A stretch of 64,000 nt of DNA. It comes from Bretschneidera sinensis (taxonomy: Eukaryota; Streptophyta; Magnoliopsida; Brassicales; Akaniaceae). A model generated the notes under the pieces. The model did no database searches, had not been told where the DNA came from, and saw nothing but the letters and a program-made list of their open reading frames with translations. The stretch covers positions 72,168,817 to 72,232,816 of the forward strand of contig CM043701.1 of the NCBI GenBank assembly GCA_023935145.1, written 5' to 3'. The position numbers and the translations under genes are program-made. Each line of letters begins with the position of its first letter. Position 1 is the first letter of the stretch. This document shows, in pieces, positions 20,914-31,740 of this stretch.

Positions 20914-22304
20914 ATACCCCCAAACTTATATTTTGCTAGTCCCTTAGCAAAACAAAATAAATAAATAAAAACTAAACGAAAAACAACGAACACAAAGATA
21001 AATCCATCATTCATGGTATCCTAAAATTTAAGCATCACACAAAACCATGATATTCATTCATAACCAAGCTTAAAATGTAAACTTATCATCGCAATGAATA
21101 GGAATTTTAAAATTTAATTACTTACAAAAAGCAGGCTAAGGCATCACAAGTCTGATTCAGTGTAAAGTGAATTAGCATATAAAGATAAGGCTTTCAAATA
21201 ACTTCAATGTGAAATGTTTCCATGTCTCAATATTCACAGAATTTCTCATCAGAATGAACAACAATGACATAGTTTTATTTGCTTATCTATTTTATTATAA
21301 GACTCTGTTATGTTTAGTTCTCTTAAGCTTTCTAATTGACCCATGTAGCAAGTTTTGAGTCAATGACTCCCAAACCAGATGGCTTTAGGGCATTAGGTGT
21401 AAAGACACCCCTAAAGATTTACTAACTCAAGTAAAAAAGGCTACGAAACTAAACTGGCCTTAATGCTACCAAGCAAAATTCCCACCTTTTGACGTGAACA
21501 CTCACTGCTTACTGAGGTAAGAGGTCCAGTTACTCAACGAAAATTTTCTCAATGATCATTATGAATAAAATTCTCACCTTTTGACATGAACACTCACTGC
21601 ATACTGAGGCAAGAGGTCCAGTTACTTAGCGAAAATTTTATTAATGATCATCATAAGTATTTTCTCTTTTTATGCAATTTTTTTTAAAAAAATTGTTTAT
21701 CCAATAAGTCATCTAGTTTCAGTTGAGTCATGGAAACATACACATTAAACTCACATGTCATACCTCACACTATTTTGTGCTAAGGTGCTCGTGTCAGATT
21801 AGATCAAACACATGCATTCTCAAATGCCTAAAATAAGTAACAAAATTTTAAAACTCTATCATCAAATCATGTGTTCAAGATTTTAAGCTCACCAATGACA
21901 TCACTTCACAGTATTTGTTTAGATCAACCAAAATTTCAAAATAACATGAGCATACATTTATCTTCTCTTTAATAAATAATAAAAAAAATTGAGACAAAGT
22001 GTGTGTGAATGTGTCTCCCATACCCCCAAACTTAAATTACACATTGTCCCCAATGTGTGAACAATCATGGAAAGAGCTGACCTGGGAGATGGAGAACTAG
22101 CTGGGCTGGCATGGCTCATAGCACACCCCCAAACTTGAATTGATGCATATATTTGTCACTGAAAAAGAAATACGAAGGTAATACTGGAAAACAACAAAAT
22201 ACTAATAATAAACAAGAAAAAGAAATAAGAAAAACAATAAAAATAAAAGGATATGTTGTGGGGTTCCTCCCATGAGCGCTAAGTTTTACGTCTTCAGCTA
22301 GACG
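20914..22304 (-). other. Conserved 3' non-coding domain of B
   Basis: It has the same layout as in A: post-stop motif (22257-22304), polypurine-like tracts (22125-22136, 22022-22033, 20917-20928), the hairpin ACACATTGGGGACAATGTGT with a GGGA loop (22039-22058), two copies of the 57-nt block (21573-21630, 21481-21538), GGTGT/ACACC (21396-21409) and AAACCAGATGGCTT (21372-21385). No coding frame is present. Confidence 0.8.
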
Positions 22305-22307
22305 CTC

Positions 22308-24584
22308 TTATTCCCTCCTAGAAAAACATAAGTTGAATGCACCAGCAACTATTTCACTGCCAAATTTGGTACTTTTATGCTTTGGAGAGGCCTCAAGGAT
22401 GTGCACAGCTTCAATGATGTTATCAATAACATCTGCAGATTCTGGCTCAATATGTGCTCTTGTGAAACCATGGGTGAGGGTGGACTCCAATGGATTAAGA
22501 TGATGGACCTTTTCCATGAATGAGTCAATCATGTATGTCTGGTGGCTCTCGTCATCATCTTCTGGCTGTTTTGCAACGTGGAAGATGTTCACCTCAAGGG
22601 TCATGTTTCCAAAAGACAGCTTCATGAGCCCATTCCGAAAATTAATAAGAGCATTAGCAGTGGCAAGGAAAGGCCTACCTAAAATCAAAGTGATTTTAGA
22701 AGTAGTATTAACAGTAGAGCTAGTGTCAAGGATTAGGAAATCAACAGGATAATAAAATTTGTCATTTTGAATTAGAACATCCTCTACCACACCTCGGGGT
22801 ACTTTGACTGAATGGTCAGCCAATTGCAATACCACAGCGGTTGGTTTGATTTCTCCCAACCCCAATTGCACATAAATAGAATATGGCATTAGATTCACGT
22901 TAGCTCCTAAATCTAGCAAAGCTTGCCCAACCTCATGATTTCCAATGCTGCAATCAATGGTTGGGCAACCAGGATCCTTATACTTGGGAGGAATCTGCTG
23001 CTTAATTAGAGCACTAACTTGCTCTGTCAGGAACATTGTCTTCTTCACATGGTGTTTCCTCTTAATTGTACACAAATCCTTGAGAACTTTTGCATAAGTA
23101 GGAACTTGTTTAATCACATGCAAAATAGGAAGATTGATTTTTATTTGCCTTAGATTCTCTAGGATTTCATTGTTTAGATCCAGAGTTTGCTTGCTTGATT
23201 TTAATGCTTAAGGAAATGGTACCTTAACAGGACTCTTTGTCACCTCAGGTTCCTTGGGCAGCTCGGCATCACCACTATTTTGACCCTTTTCCACATCCTC
23301 TGATTTGTTTGTTATTGGGATGTGTAATGGCTTACCACTTTATGTCACAATGACATTCACATCCTTCAAATTCTTTTGCGCAATGTGTTGACCATGGGGT
23401 GTAGACTGGGCTTGAGAAGGGAACTTACCTTGCTCATTCACACTCAAGAAGCTCATCAATTTGGACACTTGGCTTTTTATCTCCTAACTTTCTTTAACAA
23501 CCTGCGTAATCAAAGATTCAAATCTTTGATTAGTCTTACCCTGTGCCTCAATAAAAGCATGCAAAGTTTCTTCTAAAGGACTCACAGAAGATGCAAGTGC
23601 ATGATATGGTGCAGGATATGATCTAGGGGTTTGTGCAAGCGGCTGATTTTCAGACTTCCAGCTAAAATTGGGGTGATTGTGCCACTCCGGATTATAGGTG
23701 TCAGAGAAAGGTGAAAAAGGCTTCTTGTACATACTTAAGGCATTACATTGTTCCTCACACATCCCTCTCATCTCAGCAAATGTGGGACACTCTTGGGCGA
23801 GATGATCTACCCCGCCACACTCAAAACATGGTCCAAAAGACTCTGCATGATTAGCCACGTGTGTTGGCTTTAAGCCCCTAGTTTTTAACACATCTAGCTC
23901 CCTAGTGAGCATCTCGACCTTAGCCTTTCGGTTATCCTCTTCCCTAAGATGGTAAATTCCATCACCATTTGGGTTCCCTGCAGGTCGTGACCTATTTGTG
24001 CTTTTAGTAGCACTAGGTTTAGCCTAAGTGTGAGCTTTTTCAGCAATCTCATTGAGTTATTCTATGGCCTCATCAGGATCTTTCTGTAAGAACTCACCAT
24101 TACACATCATCTCCACAAATTGACGTTCTCTATATGTAAGTCCCTCATAAAAATAGCTCGCTAAGCGCCAGTTCTCATACCCATAGTGAGGGCACATACT
24201 CAACAACTCCTTAAATCTCTCCCAAGACTGATACAAAGTCTCACTGTCCTTTTGTGCAAAGGTGGAGATTTTCCTTTTTAAAGCATTGGTCTTATGTTGG
24301 GGAAAGTATTTATTAAAGAAGACCCGAGTCATCTCAGTCTATGACCCAATAGATCGTGGTCTCAGTGAGTATAGCCAACTCTTAGCTCTATTCTTCAAAG
24401 AGAAAGGAATGAACTTAAGTCTCACAATGTCATTAGTTTCATTTTGACTATGAAAAGTCGAAACTACTTCCTCAAACTCCCTAATGTGCACATATGAATT
24501 TTCATTTTCCAAGCCAAAAAACGTAGGGAGTAACTGTATTATCCTTGTTTTAAGATCCAGTTGGTGAGTATTAGCTGGAAACAT
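22308..24584 (-). pseudogene. Gag-protease polyprotein of B
   Basis: One frame runs the whole way without any indel, interrupted only by stop codons (24339-24341, 24057-24059, about 24025, 23484-23486 and at least two more before 23123). It contains the Gag core (RLKFIPFSLKNRAKSWLYS, about 24420; ESWERF-like LYQSWERFKELLSMCP, about 24230), a zinc knuckle CFECGGVDHLAQEC (about 23830), the TYNPEW/NHPNFSW block (about 23690) and the protease core ALLDLGANVNLMPYSIY (about 22920) with ILGRPFLATANALINF (about 22670). The tail after the protease is short and ends in FSRRE. Gag would package RNA and the protease would cut the polyprotein. Confidence 0.92.
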
Positions 24585-24927
24585 GATACATGATGGTGTG
24601 GCTATGCGTGTAGGGTGGAGGTAATCCTGAGGGTCCTAGTAGGTTGATCTTCGTGTTCACTCATTTCTTCAGGACTAGATGGATTGTCAAATAAATAATT
24701 TAAAAAATTTTAATGCTGACTCTAACATAAGCATACAAGCAACTCTACCCAAAGAGTCTCTATATTTGTACATGCAATGTCAAAACATAATAAAACTACT
24801 ATAAAAAGAAAGATGAGAGAAAGAAAGAAAAAATAAAAAATTAATGCAGCAAGCTAAAAGAAGGAACGAAGTTACCGCCTTTACAAACTACTAAAAAGAA
24901 AAACTATTTAGCAATTCTTCTACTGTC

Positions 24928-24945
24928 TCTCCGGCAACAGCACCA
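24928..24945 (-). other. Primer-binding site of B (tRNA-Asp like)
   Basis: The minus strand reads TGGTGCTGTTGCCGGAGA, with three mismatches to the tRNA-Asp site found in A. It lies five bases from the LTR. Confidence 0.8.
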
Positions 24946-24950
24946 AAATT

Positions 24951-26248
24951 TGATTATGCCCAAAGGATAAAGTGGTAGTTGTAGCACAGCTTTTGGGTGT
25001 CGATTCCACAGGGAGACAAATTAAAAGAATAGTAGAAAGAACAAAGAAACTAAAGAACAATATCGAATGATTGATGGAGAACAAAGATTAATTTTAAAAT
25101 GCAAATTAAAATAAAACAAATTTGATAAATAGTAAAGTGTCGGGAATCCCTTGCACAGATCCAGTATTTTAATTACTCTTAATTCGTTGAATAACTCAAT
25201 TGGGAACTCAATTTCCAAAATTCCCAATCGGAAGATATGGATTTATAAACCAAGATTAAACCAAATGTAACCCTTTTGAAAAATCATTTACCACGTTTAA
25301 AATACGTAAATTATTATCACTATTGAGAAAATCCAACGACGACATTATACTCAGGAAGTGATATTGCAGCAAAGAACTAAATCAATATAGATAAATAATT
25401 AATCCAAACATAATCAAAGAGCTAAACCATTCAATAGAAAAAGCATGACTGAATCTATAAACAGAATAAATTCTAAGATTATTCGAAAAAGAAAACATTA
25501 CCAATGAATTGCAAATGATAAAACAACAGAGTTTTAGTAATTGAAACTCAAATACATAAATTAAAAATAAACAAAAACACCATTAACTATGCAGGTTCAT
25601 CCCTAGCCCCACTTGAGAATTTAATTACCCATAAATATAATGGACAACAAAAATCTTAAGGGAAAGAGTTGATCTCGCCGTGAGCATCCCTCCTTGGTAG
25701 CAAAGCCTTGGAGATTCCCCAGCTTGCCCTCCAAAAGTCCTCTGGATTGCTCCCAAAAGCCCTCCAAATCTGCTCCCAGATGATCCTCAAAGCTGAAGTG
25801 AGTAGGCCTTTTATAAGGAAACATTACGAGTACAATGTGTTTCCAATCCGATGTGGGATATAGAGTGTTTTGAACTGATATAGATGTGGGATTTAAGCCT
25901 TCACATGCCCTTCAAAACTTCTGCCCACGTTGAAATCCCGCATAACTTGACCTTTGTCTACTAAAACTACCATAACTTTATCTAGAAAAATCATATTTAT
26001 GAGCCGTAAAATTCCCCAGAAAATAGACATCCAGATATTTCCAATCATATATGGTTTCATCTCCTGGTTCTTCTTGAATCAATATAGTTTAATCTGCAAA
26101 CATTACTAATCTGTACGGGCAATTCTGGCAATTTAATGAAACTCCTTTCCAAGTGCTTGTGAACCTGTAAACCAACGAAAAAAAACTCAAAGTAACAAAT
26201 TCCTAAGCTAATTAAGGGGCCAAAATATGCAATATTTGGCACTCATCA
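24951..26248 (-). repeat. 5' LTR of B
   Basis: 1298 bp, beginning TGATTATGCCC and ending ACTCATCA. It has a single copy of the roughly 195-bp module. Confidence 0.92.
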
Positions 26249-26579
26249 TTCTTCCTCTCCTTACTCTCTATGTCTTATATGGAAACTTTATAATGGGAAA
26301 ACTCATCAGGTTAAGAGAGGATAGGGGACCAAGCTCATATATATAATAAACTTAATGGGTCACCCATCATAATCCATTAGGTTTGTCAAGCCCACATCTT
26401 TGCCTAACCACATCTAAGTCCATTAGGTGTATTTGGCCCACCCATAAAATCAAGTGGATGTTAGGCCCACAAAGTCTATCTTAAGAACCTAACCCAACTT
26501 GTTTTATAAATACAAAGCCCTACAATCCAATAGAATCCCATAAGTAATATTAGAACATTTTATATATTCTAACATATGA

Positions 26580-27491
26580 CCATGCATCAAATCTATAAAT
26601 TGTACTTTGTGTTTAAAAACATCCTGTAAAATGAAGAATTGCAATCAACTAAACAATAGTCAATAACTAGAACATAGTTTCTATGACCAATCAACTAACC
26701 AAAACATAGTTAATTTTCACTATAAAGAAGTATATTGCCTTTTAAAATGCTTCTCTTTTATTCTTTAAGAAAATCAATCATCACTTATGATACTAATTAC
26801 AAAGTTAATCTCTTTTATCATTCCCTTCAAAGGCAGGGAAAAAACCAGTTCTAAAAAACCCACAAAATTAATTAACCAGAGCTACCAAGATTATCTACCA
26901 GTAAATTTTCTTATAGTAGAATCACATTCATATAAAGAAAATAATCCTATCGTTAGCCAACAATTAATATAAGTTTAGGCAATTACTAAAGACACCATCA
27001 CAAATTTAGTTCATTACAAATTCAAGAAAATAAATCGCTGAATGAAATGAATACACCCAATTTGATATATACGTATGAGATTATGCATTTTGATCGAACA
27101 ATAACAATCATGCTTCACTATGAGACCCGTTTGTGCACAAAAAGTTTGAGAAATTATACATTGATAAAAGGTATGATTCTTTGTGTAGAGAGGCTTTAAA
27201 CAATCTTGACTAAGAGTTCGATGACCAATAAGTAATTTAACACATGCAAAATAGGCTTATTTTTTTTCAATTAAAGAGCCTAATTAACCACAATTATCTC
27301 CCATAAATAAATCAAATTAATGATTGAGGTAATCATTGAAATTGAAAATAGGTCGAATCCACAAGATTTGATAGTCAAGTTCGGTTTGGTGACTTTAGAA
27401 TAGTTTTAGTCCAAATTGGTTTGGTTTAGTCTGAGTTGGTTTGAAGTACTTGAAAAGAAAGCTGACTCAAAGTGCTTTTCTCTAGGGAAGG
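26580..27491. other. Flank between Copia and element C
   Basis: This is the continuation of the P450 downstream flank beyond the TATGA duplication. It is AT-rich, and I see no gene, repeat or element end up to the LTR of C. Confidence 0.5.
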
Positions 27492-28743
27492 TGTAATACC
27501 CGCATTCATAAAGTAGTAATTTAATAAATATGACATGAAGTTAAAATAATATATATATATATACATACATATATATATATATATATGTGTGTGAAAGATT
27601 TAATTTTTATAAAACAATTCTTTAAAAAAAACGGACTCATGGTGGTGTAAAGAAAATAAAAAAAAAATTGTGTCTAGATAAAAGAAAATGAAAAAGAAAA
27701 AGAAAAAGAAAAAAATGGGATGTGAAAACATCTGGAGTCCAGGTGTTGCGATGAACGGTACTGCGTAAATATTTATTATATATATTGAATTGTTTTATTA
27801 GTTTTTCCAAATCTTGTTTGGTTTTCTTCAATCTCAAATCTAAATTACTCTATTTCTTTAAACACTTGGGGACTGAAAGAAAGATTGAAAGAGTAAAATT
27901 TTGAAGAGGTTTACGGGAGAATTTTATAGAGAGTCACGGGAAGCTCTAAGAAAAATAGAAGGTAATAACATGAAGTTTATTTTTGAAATTTAGCATACAT
28001 GAAATTTTCTGGAATTCAATGTGGGAATTTTCAAAGGGTGTGAATTATGAAAGAATTGAAGAATAAATATTATGTTAGGTGTTGACAATCAATAATCAGG
28101 AGAAATTGCTGAGAGGAGCAGAAAAGGCAAGGAAGTGATCCAAGGGTAGCTCTAAGTGCTGCGTGGTGAGTTAGATTTACTTTAAATAATCAAGATAAAT
28201 ATGAAATATATAGTGATAATATTTGAATAAATTATTAACCTATGATTTGATGATAGATGAAAGTTGTTTGATGAGTATGATAAGTATAATTGATATGTGG
28301 AAAGTTATTATATGAGAAGTAATATTATTAGAATAATGAGTCGATTTAATAATGAAGGTGATAAATGAAAATTATTGATGAGTTATGGTTGATAAATTGA
28401 TATGATATATGAGGAGAAAAATTTAGTGAAATTGATCAAATAATAATTTGAGAAAAAATAGGATAGCTAAATTGAATGTTTGAATACAAGCTTGTTTTTA
28501 TATTATTGTTCATATGCATAATTCATATCATTGTTCATATGCATAAGCATGAAATAAAAGAACCAGGAGGGGGCCAGTCTAAATGAAAAACTGTGACAGC
28601 TGGTATATGCTGAAAATAAATGAAAATTGTGATAGCCGGTATATTCTGAAAATAAAAGAACCGAAAGGGCAGACAGTCTAAATAAAATAAAATAACTGGG
28701 AAGGTAGTCGGTCTAAGATAAAAACATGTCGATATGTGGGAAG

Positions 28744-30940
28744 TGATAGGAACACTTTATGTGACCTTTTTAATGCCTTTCCTACCCTAATTGGCTTTGT
28801 GATTCTCTTAACTTTGTTATTTTGAGCTTAGTTTCTATTCTTAGTGTTTAGAAAGCTTGTGAACGTGGGAATGGTAAAAGAAGGTGCAAAAATGAGTTTT
28901 CCTAGTTACTTTAGGAAATCTAAGTGGATCAAGAAAATAGTCTTATCATTTTAAGAAACTTTCCTAATTTGGAAACTTGTCTTTTTGATATCTTTCCTTT
29001 TTCTAATTATGAAAACTTTCGTTATTTATTACTTTTTGATTTCTTTGTAGGAAATTTCCACCTTGGAATTTCGGGAGGACCCAACAACCAGACTTAAAAT
29101 TGTTATAACTTCTTGCACGCATCTTCAAATGGGCTGAAACTTATTGGGTTCGAAAGATGACGTCTTGAACTTCAATTTGTACCTAAGAAAGTCTCAAAAA
29201 GGATATCGTTTGGGCCTGTTATGATGGGCCTAAACCCAATAGGTTGTTGCATCGTAATCTTTTTCCACTTTGGGCGTGGACCTTGCACCTTGCTTAGTTG
29301 ACAAGAGATTATGTGATCAGGCCCATGTTAGGTTGGACATACCCATGTCATTAATTTACCTTCTAAATAAGCCCAGCCGAAACCCTATTTTTATTTCCAA
29401 TTGTGCACAGCCTAAAACCATAATTTCTCTCCTAATTTTGCACAAGCTGGCCACCTATTATTTTCCTTCTAATTAAAGCCCAGCTGGCCACCCAAAATTC
29501 CCTCCAAATTAAGCCCAGCTGCAACCCTAATTTACATTCTAAACAAGCCTAGCCGACCACCTCAATTGTCCTTCCACATGTTCACAACCTTACTTTCTCT
29601 TCTATATATACAATGCGGAAAACCCTTTTTGGGGGATCTTTTCTCTGAGCTCTCTACTAAAAAATTCAAGAAGCAAGAGGCTGAAACACTCCCCCATTCC
29701 ATCTCCAATTGTGAGCATATAAGGACTTCTCCAAATTGTGTTCTCCTTCATCGATCATGATAGCCATGAGAATCATCACCATTAACATCCCAAGCTTCCT
29801 TTAATGTGTTAAAGAAGTGTAACCTTTATGGCTATTCTTTTTAATTGTTTCAAACCTGGTTGTTATTGGATTAAAGAATACTGAGTTAGATTCTTATGTT
29901 AGAGATTATTGTTAATTCAATGAGTTGGTTAATTTTCAGATTTTTTTTTTTTTATGTTTTTGAATTGTTCATGATGTGTAGATATCTGAATTTGTGATCT
30001 TTATTACATATGTTGAATTTTCAGTTCCGTTATATTGAAAACTTTGATATTGGAAATCATTGAAGCCGTAATCGCACTTTTGATCACCTTATTGATCTTG
30101 AGTATGATTTAAAGTGGCAAAAGCTACGAACAGTAGCCAATGTTATGGAAATTGCATGTTCTTTATCCATGTTGAATTTTTGGTTCTTTATCCATAATCG
30201 CACTTTCAATCACCTAATCGATCTGGAGTACGATTTAAAGTGGTAAAAGCTACAACTTTGATATTGCAAATCATTAAAGCCATAATCGCACTCCCTTTCA
30301 CCTAATTGATATGGAGTACGATTTAAAGTGGTAAAAGCTATGAACAATAGCCAATGTTATGAGAATTGCATGTTCTTTATCCATGGACTTTTTTCATAGG
30401 AATAAAGAACATGTTATTGAATCATAATTCCTATTGATTTTAATGATTTGTTTAAGTAATTGTAAGGATGCGCTGAGTATTAACTTGATTGTTTAAGCAA
30501 AATGTATTATCTCTTTAGGCTTGCATTTTGATTCAATTCTGATATGTGATTGAGGCATGAATTTTGTGTCTACATTGAACCAATTTGATTAGTCATTTAA
30601 TAAATTTGATTTTCTGAATTATGAGAGAAAATAATCAATTGTAAATAATTGTTCTTTAATTTCCTTAGTAAAATTCGTAAAAAAAAAAAATTCAGGATCC
30701 TGAAAACCTCCTAATTTTGTGTAATATGTTAATAGATGTAGATTTATATTTGTTTATAAGCATGTTAATTAAACCAACCAAATATTTTTTTAATGACTCT
30801 TTAGTATAGGAGTACCAGCAATCCCCAGCCAATAACGATACCCTACTAATCACTTTACTACAATCTTCTGCAAGGTTTCTTGTGACTAAAAAAATTGGTC
30901 TATCAAGAAGACGTTCCCTAATAATAATTCTTGCATTACA
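28744..30940 (+). repeat. LTR-like insertion inside the LTR of C (boundaries uncertain)
   Basis: The interior reads like another gypsy LTR: TTATAACTTCTTGCACGC followed by GGGCTGAAA, repeated GCCCAGC pieces (29360-29560), a TATA box TCTATATATACAAT (29600-29613) and a CT-rich start region. It begins TGATAGGAACA; a TG...CA end could be 30940. I found no convincing target duplication, so both borders are guesses. Confidence 0.35.
30047..30390 (+). repeat. Degenerate tandem repeats of about 110 bp
   Basis: Three copies, the middle one shortened, of a block containing ATAATCGCAC, GTACGATTTAAAGTGG and AAAGCTA, two of which continue into GCATGTTCTTTATCCATG. They lie in the U5-like part of the inserted LTR. 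Confidence 0.75.
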
Positions 30941-31650
30941 TCTGTTTTAATTATTGATTTATTTACTGAAATGCTAAAGTGTTGTTTTGTTATTGTAAAT
31001 TTATTTATATATGAATGAGTCTCACTGAGAAAAAGTTATGGTGAGAAAGAAACATGGAAGTATGATATGATAAGAACTATCTAAATGGTAGACTATATGT
31101 TGTGAACCTCATAACGAGGTAATTATGAGATAATTGATGGTCTTAAGATGAACAAATATATAAGAAGAAGAGATTGATAGAGAATGGGGCTTATGATATG
31201 TGTAGTGATAGTAGAATGCTATTATCAAGTTATATGAGATATAAATGATTACATATTAAAAGACTATTTATACAATTTGAATACTTCTAGTAAATTTAAT
31301 TCACTGAGCTTGTAAAGCTCATCCCTCAATGTTAAATGATTTTAGGCAGTAGGTAGGACAAATAGTTAGTGAGCTGAGATTCAGACGGATTCATTATCTG
31401 TAAGCCACGTGGTCCCTACCCTCAGATTAATGAAAAAAAAAACATTTGTAAATATTCATGCATATTATGTTGTATACAATGTTTAAGTTGAGATCTGATG
31501 GATGTATCTCCCCTCGTAAGGGTTAAGGATTGATGTAAATACTTGTAGTTGGTAAATTTTTCTTGTTACATATATGTGTCGTGTTGAGATCTTCAAAATG
31601 TGATGACACTATCTCGGGGGTGACCAACCCGGGATGGGTCATTACAATTT

Positions 31651-31662
31651 TGGTATTAGAGC
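31651..31662 (+). other. Primer-binding site of C
   Basis: TGGTATTAGAGC lies four bases after the LTR and differs from the usual tRNA-Met site by one base. Confidence 0.85.
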
Positions 31663-31740
31663 ATTAGGATTTATGATTTTGCAGACTGCATAAGAACTTA
31701 AAGAAGTGAAAGATCTAAATAAACTATATTGTAATGCAGA

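Larger units (their letters stand above)
19416..26248 (-). mobile_element. RT-less Gag-protease LTR retrotransposon B (TR-GAG type)
   Basis: Both LTRs, TG...CA ends and a perfect TTCTT duplication (19411-19415, 26249-26253) define a 6833-bp element. On the minus strand it holds a tRNA-Asp-like primer site, gag with zinc knuckle and an aspartic protease, then passes directly to the conserved 3' domain and 3' LTR. There is no RT, RNase H or integrase and no gap where they might have been: the post-stop motif follows the protease frame directly. The layout fits the terminal-repeat retrotransposons with Gag (TR-GAG) described in plants. Mobilisation would have needed pol proteins from an Athila relative such as A. 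Confidence 0.92.
1616..26574 (-). mobile_element. Copia LTR retrotransposon carrying four nested insertions
   Basis: The element is flanked by TATGA at 1611-1615 and 26575-26579. Its left end reads TGTTAATAAT and its right end ATTCTAACA, giving the canonical TG...CA. Minus-strand order is 5' LTR (right), tRNA-Met-like primer site (19259-19270), integrase (about 16000-16700), reverse transcriptase and RNase H (about 5860-4370), polypurine tract (3426-3437), 3' LTR (left). Removing the Mutator-like element, Athila A, element B, the hAT-like element and their duplications leaves roughly 6.5 kb. The integrase motifs and the YVD-type RT resemble the Ale/Retrofit-like Copia group, though I cannot fix the lineage by eye. 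Many stops show that it is dead. It is older than A, B and the Mutator-like element, which all interrupt it. Confidence 0.92.
19273..26574 (-). repeat. 5' LTR of the Copia element, split by element B
   Basis: The two parts, 19273-19415 and 26249-26574, join across B into a 464-bp LTR that lines up with the left copy. It ends TTCTAACA followed by the TATGA duplication. It preserves the undisturbed target site of the MULE near 26550-26574. Confidence 0.88.
27492..31646 (+). repeat. 5' LTR of C, enlarged by inserted sequence
   Basis: The ends TGTAATACCC and GTCATTACA are clear, and the last 300 bases (31320-31646) look like a Tekay-type U5. The 4.2-kb length is too great for this group, which agrees with foreign LTR-like sequence inside. 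A (TA)n tract sits at 27549-27590. The GTCTAAATAAAA-type block is repeated about three times at 28560-28720. Confidence 0.7.

Noticed and set aside
30047..30390. Structured non-coding RNA or satellite at the 110-bp repeats
   Set aside because: Only three unequal copies inside an LTR-like region; more simply local duplication in U5.
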